A stretch of 64,000 nt of DNA from Sinohyriopsis cumingii (taxonomy: Eukaryota > Mollusca > Bivalvia > Unionida > Unionidae): contig CM068827.1 in NCBI GenBank assembly GCA_028554795.2, forward strand, positions 136,430,371-136,494,370, in the 5' to 3' direction. This document shows positions 30,601 to 45,600 of this stretch, one piece after another (position 1 is the first letter of the stretch; the number at the start of each line of letters is the position of its first letter). The notes below the pieces were generated by a model that made no database searches, was not told the DNA's origin, and worked only from the letters and a program-made list of their open reading frames with translations. Made by a program: the position numbers and the translations under genes.

Positions 30601-33600
30601 CCAGTTTGACATTGATAGAAGTTGGCATCTTGTTTTTGGCATCATTTTTAATTTCTGTGTGGAAGTTCAGCGTTTATGTCAGATAGATGAGGTGGAAGTT
30701 TACATCAGTGCACACATTGCCGGTGAAAAGCTATGCTGTAAAGAATTCTTGCTAAACTGTTTATTACCAGGCACATAAATTTCAGACACGTACGAGTTGA
30801 AATGCCACATAATCAGCATGCAGAAAGTGGTTGGTTTTTATATGCACTGAAGAGCTTAAAAGTTTGAGGTCATTGGGAGAAACAAATTTTACAGTTCTGA
30901 GAGATAATTTCAGAAATTTTATGCTAAAATATTTTTTTTTAAACTTTTAAAGAAAAAAATTTAATTTTATTAATTAGACCCTATTCATGCATATCTGATT
31001 ATTTTCATGAGTTTCTAAAGAATTTAGAAAATATGAAAAAGAATGAGCAGAAGTTTTTGTCAAATGACATAACACCTTTAGGAATGGGACATAACTCCTG
31101 TTCCCTGTTGAAGATTTGCTTGATATGTGTATTGGTATTTAGTAATGTATTTTAATATTTAGAAATTGTATATACAAGTGAAAAATTGGCCGTTGTGGAT
31201 ATGTAAGAAAGCTTGCCAGTAGCTTCCTATTGGGTTGGTGGTTCTTTCCGGGATTTTCACCGGAGTTCTTCCTTAACTATTTATACTGGTCACCATGTAT
31301 AGCCTATCAAATGCTGAAAATGGTGTCAAACCCTATAACAACGACAACAACAAATTGAAAAAAGCAGTCAATAATAGTTTTTTTGGTTAAAACTGACATA
31401 ATGATGCATTGATAAATCAATTTATAAAAGTTTAGACTTACAGCTAAATAAAATGTGAATGCATTAGCTGTATGCTCTTTAATTCAATCAATTTATTCAT
31501 ACATGTATTTCCATTTATGCATGTACATGTCCATGAAATTATGGTAAATTTATTTTTCTAGGGAAGGACAAAGCAACATAGATTTTACTTATGTACTTAA
31601 AAAGCAAAATGGTCTTCATGCTTAGGGACATTATATTAAATTATTTATTATTGTAACTTCCAAATTTTCACATAAAGTTTAGTAATGATGAAATAAGAAA
31701 AGGTAAGGGACCAAGAAATTTTGCTGCCTTAAAATAATGTAGGTTGATCTTTGGATTTCTTGCCTATATTAATGGACAGCATTACATCCACATCAGGGGT
31801 CCTGAGTGGCAGAGTAGTCTAAAGCACTATCTGTCACGGATCACTTCCATCTTACCTCTGTCTGCGTGGGTTCGAGTCTTGTGCTTGGCCAATGTGAATA
31901 TGTGAGAAAGCTTGCTGGTAGCTTCTCGTGGGATGGTGGTTCTTTCCGGGTTTTTTCCCAGGTTCTTCCTCCACCATTAATACTGACCGCCATGTATAGC
32001 CTATCTTGTGCTTAAAATGGTGTTAAACCATATAACAACGACAACATCCACATCAGCACCAATGGCACTGTCAACAGTGCAAGGATGTTATGTTAAAACT
32101 TACTTGTGTTAACAGACAAAACTTTGTATTTCATGGAATCCTTATCTTAATCAAGCTGATCATGTCTTATGCTTATAATTTCAGGTTCGATCAGATTGGT
32201 ATGTCTATGCTGTGCTGTCAGCTCTTCCATGGGTGAGTTCTCTTTAGTTATTAATTGTTACTGATTTTTAATTAGAAGATATTTTATTGAATTCCAATAA
32301 CTAGTTCAGTTATTTATAATTTTGTTACATTGTGCCCTTCCATTTATTACATTGGTAGTATATAAAGAGGGTGAGACCATAAAGTCTTGTCTTTATTCAG
32401 TATAATCAGAGATGTTTTTTTTATATCAAGTCACAAATGAGAAAAATTTCTTAAACATTGCTCATAAATTGAATTTATCTGACAATCATCTTTCTCATAT
32501 TGTTTTAATGGCAATAATTGGACAATCATCTGTCTCTATCCTATTGGCAATAATTTGACAGTCATCTTTATCTTAATGGCAATAATTTGACATTCATCTT
32601 TCTCATACTGTTTTGATGGCAGTAATTTGACAGTCATCTTTATCTTAATGGCAATAATTTGACATTCATCTTTCTCATACTGTTTTGATGGCAATAATTT
32701 GACAATCATCTTTCTCTGTCTTAATGACAATAAGTTGACAGTCATCTTTCTCATACTGTTTTAATGGCAATAATTGTTTTTACATAAATGCGATTAGAGT
32801 ATGTTTTTTGTTCCAATGCATTTTCATAAAAATTGCTTTGATACTTTAATGAGATATAATCACACTGTATTTCTGGTAATCTCTGTCTCTACTATTTAGT
32901 GTAATTTCTTATACCAAAATTTTCCGTAATCACATTTGTATGTTTCTGCTATATTCTGTGGATTGATCATATATAATATTAATCAGGTCCATCACATCCT
33001 ATCATGATATATCTATCAGGAATTTCCCATTGATTGAAATTAAATATGAGGTTTTATATTAAGATGAACCCATACAATAGTTTTTGTGTACTTTGGGTTA
33101 GTGCTCATGAAAAAAATAGATCTTGGAGAGAAATGCTCAGATCTGTTTTGCCAGACTTCAGAGACTGACCTAGAAAATATGACTTGTATAACGTATGATC
33201 ATAGTCATGCATGAACACGAGTTCTTCATGTTGTAAAACTTTATTTTAAGGTTGGGACTTAAACCTCTTTTTGACAAAATTGTGAATTTTTGCTACTCAT
33301 ATTTCTTCCAACCAAGGAAAATTCAAATTAAAGTTCACTAATTTTTATATTTGTCTTTTACCAAATGCAAGAGAGTGGCTTTACACCTGACAAAAGACAT
33401 ATCTGAAATGTAGTAAAAATTAATAAACTGATTAAAGGTTTATTTTAGAATGGTTTATAGATATGTACTGTAGTTACTGAAATTTCCTTTAACCACTGCA
33501 AACAGGTCTGAATTTTAGGAATGTAAAGGAACTTGATTTATAGTGATTACTTGAGGAAGTCATGAAGTCGATGCTTCATTTATGCAGATTAATTATTATT

Positions 33601-36600
33601 ATTTGTTTTGGGGTAATTAACATAAACAGACATAATTTTTCTCTGTTTTAAAGCGGAATTCCACTTTTCTCCTGACTTGAACCCGATTTTTCTTGATATA
33701 GTCCTTTTTATTTTTTATTATGTCCGATCCGTTTTTTTCCCCCGGTTTTTAAACGGTCTGTTCGGTCCCATTCCACAACGACCCTTGTAACGTATTTGCG
33801 ACATATATTAGTTAGCTCATGACTCTCTTAAAAAGTATTCTGATTGGTTAAAAGTTTAAATTCATCCAATGAATCTTCGTGTAAATGAAACTGATGGCAA
33901 TGGAAATAAGAATTGTGCTTACAAAAAATGGCGTCCCGAGTTGTTGAGAGAGACCATGACATGAGAAGTTTAGATAAAGGTTTAACAAATGTATGGAAAT
34001 GGGAATGGCTGGAGCGAAAAGTCTATGGAAAATTAGTTGGTCAGTTTATAAGAAAACTGAACGCTAGAGGACTGGCATTTTGTGACCTCTGCAATAAATA
34101 TATAAATTACGGAAGTCGTGGTTGAAAGAGTATGGAATAGATGTAGCCCTCTGTCAGAATATGGGCATTTTGTAACATCTGCAATAAAGATATAAATTAC
34201 GGAAGTCGTGGTTGGAAGAATCTGGAACAGATGTAGCCCTCTATCAGAATATGTGCACTGCATGTCGCCAACACAAGCTGGGGCTTGAATGGAAAAAGGC
34301 TTTCGTTGAGAAAGAAGAAAAAAAACGATTGCACATTGAGCCAACAAAATCATTGTTGACAAAAAAGGAAGGCTAAAGAAATCTTTGATAAAGCCACAAA
34401 AAGACAAGTGAATATATGGGATTATTTGTATATTATAGGTGATGTACTTTGGTGTTTATTTTACAGATTTGTTATGAAAAGAGAGAAGTGTAATATGTTG
34501 GCAGCAAAAAATGCCTAATTATTGACTTAATTACAATGTGAACACTGACATGCACATGAAATAACTTAAGCACTGATAGTATTGGAGAAAAAATTCATGT
34601 GACAATAAAGTTTATTGATTGTGAAATTATTCAAGTTGAAATTTTTTGGTAAGTTTGTTAGTTTTTGAAATGATTATTTTGTTATATATTATGGTCATAA
34701 GTTTCAGATTTTCAGCTTTTTTTATGGAAGCCAAAAATCATGTTTGTATAAAGCCCACAATACATCATATTTTTGTTGCTACATTCATTTAGAGGAAATT
34801 GAGAGGTTTGTTTATCTTCAGTAGTGCTAGACTGGATTTACTATTGGCTCTATAAAGAAACATTTGTGAGCTCCTTAGTAGAACATGTCCCATAACTTTG
34901 AATATTTAAGTTTTATCTCTGTTGTGTTTACTATTTTTAACATTTATCCATTTTTTATCTTTCAGGTTGGCCGAGAGTTGTATGAAAAGAAGGAAACAGA
35001 ATTCAACAAAATGCATTTGTCTATAGACAGCTACATCAGGTGAAGAAAATCTGCCAATAATTTTTGACAAATATACTTTATTTTTTATCTGTAGTTATGT
35101 TAAAAGACATTTAATTTCAAAGAATAAAGTTAAGAAAGACCTGATTCTATTAAAAAAGTATAAATTTTAAATTGTGATAATTTTTTATTTATTATTATCA
35201 TCAGTATGTATATATGTACAATGAGATGGGATAACAAGTACAGTCATCCTTCATTATAGCACCTCATGGAAGCCATTAACATGACCTGCATTATAAGTGT
35301 GGGTGCCTTATGATGAGGGATATGTCAAGAAGGCTGTGTCCTTATAGTTTTTTTAAACACATAAAAAGTGTATTTCATGATGTGATATTGCTTTATGGCT
35401 GTTCCAAGGGAAAGCACTTATTCAACAGGATAGGCCAGGCAATTCTGATTACACAATGATAATGATGCAATATTACAAATTGCATCTGTAGGTGACAACT
35501 CCACTTTAAAATTGTCTTCATTTGTCAGAAGTATGTTTTACTGAGCTGTTTTGTCATGAACAAGGAACTAAAATAAAGTGAAATGACTTGTGCAGGAATT
35601 ATAAAGCAAAATTTGAATACTTTTGTGAGATCCATGACCATACTGGCATAATAAGAGGGTCAGCAGTATACTGGGGGTGTTTATAGTGAGGGAGTACTAT
35701 ATTATTAAAAGTTGAATTTAAGAAAAATGAGTGTATGCAGCTTGTAATCTTTCTGTGTGTTTATTATCCAGACCTGCCAACCCTTATGATTTATTATCCA
35801 GACCTGCCGACCCGTACAATTTATTATCCAAACCTGCCACCCCCTATGATTTTGCCATAAGTCTTACGAAAATGACCCTAAAAATATGGATTTATAATTT
35901 TTCTGTGTGTTTATTATCCAGATCTGCAAACCCTTACTATTTTGCCATAAGTCTTATGAAAATGACCCTTAAAATGTGGACTTGTCAAATGAAAGCAAAA
36001 GCTATGGAAATATGTTTGTTGCTGTAAAATCCGGATAACTGGCTTGTCTGTGCTAGATTTGTATCCAGGTTTCATATTAGATTTAGTGGAGTTAGGGACT
36101 GCACATATTTTTTTGTTGCAAAGCATCTGCACGATCACACTGTTTTTAAATAGTGTGCTCAGCAAGTGATGCATGTAGAAGACAAAAGAGAAAATAAGCC
36201 TCTTAAAAATTGTTAATAATTAGTACAGAAGAATAAAAATAAATATTCAGATTCTTGTGAATGAAAGCAGGAAGGGACACAATTATGTTTATTGACATGT
36301 GTAGAGTTGAGTATGTCTTGTGGAGGGAGATCCAATTGCCATCAAGTGAAATGGGAAAAAAGATTACAAAAATTACATGAGTTAAGAGATGGCAACAAGT
36401 GATTGAGCTGCATAGGGTTTGGACTGAAGTTTGTGCAACTGTGCTAGAGGTAAATAAGGTACATTAATAATAATGAGGACTTTGTATAGCGCCTAATCTT
36501 TAGAAGCTCTAAGCGCTTTACAACATCAGACAACACCTATAACATAAAAAAACATATAATATTATTACAAAAGCAAACACCACAAAATTAGAAAACATAA

Positions 36601-39600
36601 AAAACATGCTGAAAATATTTACATTACAAACTTTTCATTTGAACATAATGTTTACCTTTGCTGCATTTTTCAAATACCAAACTTTTCAAATACATATTTT
36701 CCAACTTTACAATAGCAGTATATGATATTTTTGTTACACCTACTGAATAGTAGTCAAACTTATGGAATAAAATCAACTGCCTGACTGAGATGGTCTTGGC
36801 AGGTTTGATTATCCTTACTTTTTTACATTTCAAACCATAAAAGCAGGTTATACTGTTTAAATTTCTGTTCTTCAAAAATGATGTTATCAATAATTTGAGA
36901 TGAGAATGAATTTAAGGTATTTTAAATAAGGATTAAAATAAGGGATTTTATAATACCCGGTTAAATGCTGCATTTTTACTGATGCTGTATTTGTGTTGTT
37001 CAATTGTGAATTGTATTAGTGGATTATTATTTGTTACAGCAAGAGACAAAAAATCCATGCTCCTGCCTTGAGAGTCTGGACAACTGATCATCCTCACCCA
37101 CAAGAAGAGGTTAGTGTTGCATGAATGAGTCAACATTTTTTATTATTAAACTTTAGTTTAGCCATTACTATGGTACATCTTATTGGTCACTTTTATTTTA
37201 GCCATTACTATGGTACATCTTATTGGTCACTTTTATTTTAGCCATTACTATGGTACATCTTATTGATCACTTTTATTTTAGACATGCTATTTTTGCATTG
37301 GTGATGAATGAAAACAGCAAATCAGTTTTTTGCCTGGGAGACTGAAGGATATTATTTTGACTACATGCAAGATACATCAGACATTGTTTACCTTTGATGT
37401 GCAAGCATCTTTTTGTCAGTGGCAGATAATCTACAAGATTGGTGTATAGAAACTCAATCCTCTTGTTTATCACTAGGTGTAATCAGTATAGTCTAAAGGT
37501 AGTCCAAATTAGAGAAATATCTTCATTGTGCTTATATGTATTTTGGATTTATAGTTTTGTCTGACATTTTCTGTCAGATACATTATCCAGTCACATTAAT
37601 GTTAGGAAATTGCTCTTAGCTACCTCCAAATCCAACCCTCACTAAAAGACATTAAAATGTAATTCCAGCTATATATCATATATATGAAAGGAAAAAATCT
37701 TACAGAGTAACTCCCTTGTGCCCACTAGGTGGCCACCCATATCCTGGATATATTCTGATTTTGACTATCCAACATATTTTTTCAGATGTATAATGAACAA
37801 GAACCTTAAATTTGATGTGTTTTTTCAGTGAATTTGTTTGTTTTTCTTTTTTTCATGGTCATTATTCTCTGTATGATTTCAAAAAATTACCTTAATGTTT
37901 TCACTAGTGTATTTGTAATGCACTTTTAAACTTTGGATTAATATGCCCTTTATCATTTCTGTAACAAGAGTTCACCTACTTTAACAGTTTCTATTTCTTG
38001 TAACACACTTGTATTGTTAACTCTGCTGGTCAGTTTTTCAGATGGTCTTTTGTCCCTTGTCTGTCCTTCAGTCAGCAAAAGTTTGTTATCAGTACTCCTA
38101 AATTACTTGGAAGATTGCCATGAACCTTACACATATAAGTATATCCCACTCCAAAATAAATTAATAATTTGTCTTTTCATTTTTATTAACATCCCATTAA
38201 TCTTTCAGACTATATTCTAGAAAAGATGGCTTCTGTGCAATCATGACATAAGAGTACGCTTGTCCATTGACTTGCATGCACTTTCCTAACAGTATTATGT
38301 TCTATTTATAGCAACTGTCCTATTTCCAAGAAACATGCTGGTTTCTACTAAAACTTTTGACCTTGGTTTCAAGTTGGCATTCTACCTGATGATGTACTTC
38401 ATGCGGACAGAGTTGATGTGTAATGACACCTTATTTCCCACCTAAAAGATACAATAACTGGAAGATATAAATTTCCTCTTCTTTGTCAGGTTATGAAAGG
38501 AAAATTGGTTTTTTACCATTCTAATGCTGACTGTGAGAGATTGTTCTATATTGTTAACAAAAATAAAACTGAATTCAGATCCAGGTTTTGAAACTCAGCA
38601 CTTATTGCTCTACTGGTGTGCAAAACATTCATAATCTCAGCTGGTACAAAGCGTTTTGTAATGCAATATGAGAAACTAACTTTTTAAAGCTCAAAGTGTT
38701 GTTTATAAAAACTTGAAGCAGTAATTGATATTATAAGACCAGAGGGGTAAATAAATCATTTTGTTCATATGTTCATTGTATTTTATTATGTTAAATGTGG
38801 ATTACTCTTGCTCGGATTATTACTTTTATGTACTTGGATTACACTTTTCCTCACCAGGGGTTGGCATGTATGTATTATGTGTTTATTGTTGGCAGAAGTT
38901 GTTTGGTCCAAATGCCTTGAAAGGCAGTTAAAGGGCTACCAAAAAAAGTCATGCTTAAAACATTAAAAAACTGGAAGTATTAAGCATCCATCCGAATTTC
39001 CCATTCAGTGTCATGCTGTCCTCACCCTCTCGCAAATATACTTAAAACAGTGTCTTCACAGATGATTGCTAAAGATGCCATCAAAAATACACCAAGCAAT
39101 TCCACTTGAGCAATATTGGAATCGTGTGTGCTGTGAGTTAGAAAAAACTTGGAATTAAAACCCATTTTGGCAGACCACTGTGTGTAAGACTTCATCCCTT
39201 ACCCATGCATGGAATTAGTAACATTGAAGCTGCAGTTTGCTTGATTACCTTCAGACTTTGCAGGTCGGTCAGATCCACAAGTCATATGTCATTTGTTTTA
39301 TGCTGTCCAGGCTGTCAACAAACCAGTACGGTCATATCCTAATCAGGGCACATTTTATCAACCTGGACTCCCTAACTGCACTTCACTGAACAGTTAGTTT
39401 TCTGCAGCAAGTCTACTCTGGAAGAGAAGTCTTTTGACATGGATATCTTCAAAATGAAGGTCATTCCCAGCGTATCAAATGCTTGCAAAGGAAGACCTCT
39501 GAATAATGTTGGACAATTCAGTTGTAGTAAACTACCTCTTTGTGTGATTGAATATCTTTCTTGGTGTGGCGCATATCATATAAAAATACAAGTCTGACAC

Positions 39601-42600
39601 ATCCCAGACAGGCTTAGTGTCCTGGCCAGTTCTGTTGACCAGCTGTCTCTCCACCTATCCATCTTCAACTGAGTCTGTACCTTATGGGACCAATCAGTGC
39701 CTGACCTATTCAGGCGAGGTGGAACAACTACCCTAAATCGTCTTTCCAGACCCAGAGGCATGGGCAGCTGATGCCCTTTCAATCAGGTGGGAGGAGATAT
39801 GGTCATATGTCTTCCCTCCAGTGGCTCTAATACCTAACAGATTTAGAAAATGTTGGGTAGGGCTTGCAAAATAATTCTGATTGCCTCTCTCTGATGAAAC
39901 AAGTCCTGAATGATCTGTTTATTTCATCTGCATTCAGAAAAACTTCTTCTTGCCTGGCTCTTGTAAGGGAAGCCCAGCATGAACTGAAGTTTTGTGTTTC
40001 AGTTGTGGAGAGAATTGTGACAAGCCTTATATGGGGAAGTAGAACGTTTTCACACCAAAAGTGAGGTATTAATGATGTTATATCACTTTCAGCCTACATT
40101 TCACAACTGGTTAACTTCTTTCTGTTCCTCTTTGAGGACAAGAAGCTATCCCCAATCACAATCAAGGGATGCTATTCCATCATTTTGTTCAGATGTCATG
40201 GAAGAGATGATATGGGCATCAACAAGATCTTTCTGACTTGCCCACATTTTGACATATCCAGCTACATTGATTCACCTTGTTCCCAAAATGGAACCATGCC
40301 TGCCTGGGTCAACTCTTATAAGTTTGATCCCTTGTTTTTCATCTTGCTTAAGAAGTTATTGTACAAAACTTGCTTCCTGATAGCACTTGCTTTATCTTGC
40401 AGGAGTGAACGGCATGTGCTCTCCACGTATCTGAATTACATGCAGTTCCATTCTGATGGGTCAGTCATACTTATGATGTATTCAGGTTTTGTTTCTAAAA
40501 GCAGGTAGTCACAGATAGGCAATCAACAACCAACAAGAAACTATTTGCTCTTTCTCCTCCACTGACCCAACAAGAATGGCATTGCTGCAGAAATCTGACC
40601 TTCCAGTGTAATGCCTCCATTCGAGACACATTGGAGTCATTTGGCTAGCACTCAAGTCTGCTTTCCCCACTTGTATTTTTATGACGTGACCGCACAAAGG
40701 AAAGAGTTGAACCTCATCAGACCACTGGTAGCTGCACAGACAATTACCATACCCTGTTGATGATAACATAACCAGATCCTGGGTGTGAACTTGCAACTCT
40801 TGCTGGATTTGCCTGGGGGAACTTTTCAAGTAAGGCAATGTCCAGATGGTGGATCACTCATCAGATTTGCCCTCACACTTGTATACATGCATAATCTTTG
40901 GTTGTGCTACCTTTACATTAGAAGTTCATTCTTTCAGAAGAGCTCCAACAAGGTGTTGAGTAGAGGTTGGATTAGCATTTCCTCCCCCTCTTACCTAATG
41001 TTAGTGTGATCAGGGAAAATGTGTTTCATGGAGAAAGTAATTTAGTAATTCTGTTTCTCCAAATTTGCTTACTCTGTCAGATTTATATTAACCTCTCCCA
41101 CCTTTTCCTGCAAATGCAAGCATAGTGTCACAGGTTTTGCTCAAGCTTCAAATGACAAACATCTGGGATACAGGTGTCCACCAAGTGGTTACAAGGGAGT
41201 TAGTTCACTTCATCTATTTGATGGAAAGACATTTTTCCTTTCCAGGGAGGAAGTATATGGAATTAGTAGGGTGAAATTTTCTAATGTTAATGTGATTGGA
41301 CTAGTATTTTCAGAGAACAATAATTAACAAAATAAGTTTCCTGTTTTTCAGAATTTATATGTATTTTTAACTGAATAAAAATTGATGATAGATATATGGG
41401 ATAAGCAGGATCACACAATGTTTTTCTGTATTTTACCACAATTACTTTTTATTTTTGTTGAGGCCATATTTATGATTAGAGACATTGTATGAATGTTTTT
41501 AACAGTGGTTGCAGCAATAGAATCTACATTTAAAAATAATATTTTTATTGAAGTTTTGTTTTACAACATGGGGCTTGATATGTTCACCAAGATCTTTTTT
41601 TTCATGAGACATTTCATCACATATTTTATTTTGTTTATTCAGTACCTTGATTGCCTTTGGGCACAGATTATGAACCTAAAGAATAACAAGTGGCAGGAGA
41701 AACATATCTTGAGACCATACCTAGCTTTTGATGGAGTTCTTTGTGAAGCCTTACAGCATGCTTTACCACAGATCATACCCCCCTCACACAATGAGGAGAC
41801 CAGCTATCCCCTTCCCAGGGTTATCTTCAGAATGTTTGATTACACTGACGTCCCAGAGGTGAGCATTGTATGTCAGCTACTTCTTGAGTTAAATATTTAA
41901 TTAGTGAGGCTGCTTATAAAGGATACTTTATGAATTCCTTTGAGTTTCTTGTAATTTTTACCACTGTATATAAAGGATACCTGCCCCAAAGAAAATATTC
42001 TTGTGGTTTCTTGAGTTTTGTTTTTATACAGGTTTGAGTTGATTCATGGTCTATTTTGGGATGATTATGGAATTCATCTTGATCTTTTATTCAGATATAT
42101 TACCTAATTGTAGTACATTAGGAGTACAACCACTATCCAACAAAACCATCCATCCCAAGCTTTTTGTTTAAGAACAGAAATGATACATGTTGTCTGCCCA
42201 CTAAAATGCAATAGTCAGTTAAGAGTGATTTTCATTTGGGATTTGCACCAGATCTTGTCCATATGTTACTACATCCATTTGTGCTATCTTTTGAGTACTC
42301 ATAAATTCAAATCTACCTCTGCCTTAGGTTACTTTAGCAATTCTGTGGAGTTTTTTCACAAAAGGGATTTATGTTGTTTGTACCTTTTGTTCCACTTCTG
42401 TCATAGATGAAGAATTCACATTTGTCTAACTTAGTTTTATCATATTCATGTCAATTGCATTGCCTGTCCTTAGGTTTAATTTACTTAATTTCATCTCAGT
42501 TATTCAGCAGCTCATATACCAAATATGAATTCTGTCAAGTAATTGTCTAATTGCTTTAAAAAATTTCACATAATTATTTGAGACAGTTGTGTTTTTCATT

Positions 42601-45600
42601 TTCCTTCTCACCCACTCAAAGAAACACAAATACAAGTGTTCAGCCTCTACCTTAAATTGTTGAAATTGCATGCATGGCTTATATCAAGCAAACCTTCAGG
42701 GGAAACATTCTCTGAATAAGTGGTCAACAAATTCATTCAGGCAAAAGAGAGACCGCCACTTGGAAAGCAGACAAAGGGGAGTGGGAAGTTTTCTTCTAGT
42801 GGTAAGAACAGAAACACATCACTCCTCATAGCCTTGGTACCACAAATAGCAAACTTGCTCCTTTGGCACTTTGACAATAAGAAATTGATGCCCATCATTT
42901 TCAAATTCTACATCCCTCTATCTTGGACACATTTGTTATCATGAAAGTGAGGATATTGGCCAGAACAAAGACCTCAGACCTCTCCAACAACATCTTGAGC
43001 TCCGTATCCAGAATGGAATCTAAATAGATGTCTTGAATCTCCTTGACTAACCAATCCTATAATACCTGTTTTCCAGATAGCAGACAAAATCACTGAATTA
43101 CAGAGTGTATCAGTCAGCTTGAACTATCTGCAGTTCTGCTGCAATATTTTAATTTCACTCCTTACGCTTCTTGCATTTATTGCTAAGAACAGGCTTGTGC
43201 ACATGGATAATTGGGGGAGGAAGTAGGGGAATCATAGGTATCCACAGCACCCTGTAAGGGCTTTAAGGTGGTACCTGAGAGAATTGGGCTAATTAGAAGA
43301 AGGAGAGCTAATATTTTTACCACTAAAAGAAGAGACTGACAATATCTCAGCTCAAGCTCTGTCATCTGGGTATGATGGGTTATATGCACTGTGTATAGAA
43401 AATCAACACAGGGACCATACAGGTTTGATGGGTTATATCCACTGTGTATAGAAAATAAACACAGGGACCATACAGGTATGATTGGTTATGTGCACTGTGT
43501 ATAGAAAATTAACACAGGGACCATACAAGTTTGATGTGTTATATGCACTGTGTATAGAAAATTAACACAGGGACCATACAGGTATGATGGGTTGTATGCA
43601 CTGTGTATAGATAATTAACACTGGACCATACAGGTATAATTGGTTATATGCACTGTGTATAGAAAATTAACACATGGACCATACAAGTTTGATGGGTTAT
43701 ATGCACTGTGTATAGAAAATTAACACAGGGACCATACAGGTGTGATGGGTTATATGCACTGTGTATAGAAAATTAACACCGGGACCATACAGGTATGATT
43801 GGTTATATGCACTGTGTATAGAAAATTAACACAGAGACCATACAAGTTTGATGGGTTATATGCACTGTGTATAGAAAATAAACATAGGGATCATACAGGT
43901 ATGATTGGTTATATGCACTTTGTATAGAAAATTTACACAGGGACCATACATGTATGATGGATTATATGCACTGTGTATAGAAAATTAACACAGGGACCAT
44001 ACAGGTATGATGGGTTATATGCACTGTGTATAGAAAATTAACACAGGGATCATACAAGTTTATTGCACATGTTGTCTGATGAGGTTAGGGCAGCAGCCAC
44101 AATATTAAATTTTGAGTATAACATTTCCTTAACTTATATTGTCGAAACCATGGCATGAAGTCAGATAAACATTCTCTAGCTTTAACCATAGAGACCTTTC
44201 AATCTGAAAAGAATCAGTTTGAATTTTTGGGACCTAAAGCAGCAGCACAATGTGCTACTTTCTTGGGTCATTCAGCAGCTTCTCAACAGCACTGTTACTA
44301 TGCTTCTGCAAGCCATGTCCAGGCATGTCTGTATGCTGACCCAAGCCTGTATCTATCTCAAGATTGAATGCTGCTTTACCTACGATTAGGGGCTTGTAGA
44401 TTGGACCTGCTTCTGGCTAAGTGGGTTGTAACTCCTTCACCTCTTACCTTTATTCTAATGTATTATGATCAGGTAACATATTTGAAAAATATGCCTTTTT
44501 TGAAGTAAAATATGCTTCTTTGATAATACTTACTTGATCATAATACAGGGTTATGGTTACCCTCACACTGAAACTTAATAAACCATGCTCCAGTGGTAAA
44601 TGATATATGGATGGAATTAGGCACCAGACTCTCTTCACAAGGGGAGAACAATCTTGTCTGACTTCCACTTAGGTGGGTAGCTCACTTTTAATGATTTTAT
44701 TACTAAAAAAAGTTTGGGTGGGCTGGATTTTATAGGCAGTGATTGTATGGCTAATTTATTTTCATTAGGTAAGTTTTATGAAATTTTTTTTACTCCAAAA
44801 TTTGTTTCTATGAAATTGTGACCCAAAATGAACTAAAGGTGCTTGAAAATCACTTGTAATGTTTTAAAATCCTTGCATTATCTCTTCATTACATATCTCC
44901 TGTTTTTGCAAAAATTTCCCTCTTTTGGAAATGGAAGAGTGAATTTCCTGCCCATGTGCTAGAAGAGACCCTGTATATTTTTCAAAGTAAGATCAAATCC
45001 CAATATTTTCCTGAAACAATTATAAAACAGCCTACTCCATCACCTTTTCTGTCTTCAGAATATAAGAAACGGTTGTGAGGAATATGTATTTACTAGCTAA
45101 TTGCTTACAGTTAGTATAGATTATTTTAAGAGCCTGCATCAAAATGAGAAAACCCCATAGCAGGCACCTTTTCCATCTGTCCATCTGTTGACACTTCTAG
45201 TATACACAGTAGGTCTTTATGTCATTTGGTGCTTGATTTGCTTCCTACATTCAGAACTGTCTTTTAAAGGTTTTTTCTTTTTTGGTCCAGTTTTTATGTA
45301 TTGTGCTTATTCTATCAATTTTAAATTGCTATTACATCAGTAAGTATTGCATGGTGGTGAGCAATATATATCCATTAACATATTTGTGTATTCTAGATTA
45401 TAGCGATTACCTGAAAAATGATGTGACCCAAATGGATCATTGCATTATGCCTTTTGTTTTGGAGATTTTTTTTCAGTGTACTTTAATTGAGGTAATAAAT
45501 AGATCCTTAAAGTAATCACTTATCCATTCATCTATCACACTTTTTGTGACCATCATAGCTTTGCAAGATTGCACAAATCAGATGCCATTTGTTGAATGAA

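Noticed and set aside
32536..32754. Minus-strand ORF with repeated residues
   Set aside because: Produced by the intron 7 minisatellite; no start context and no family resemblance.
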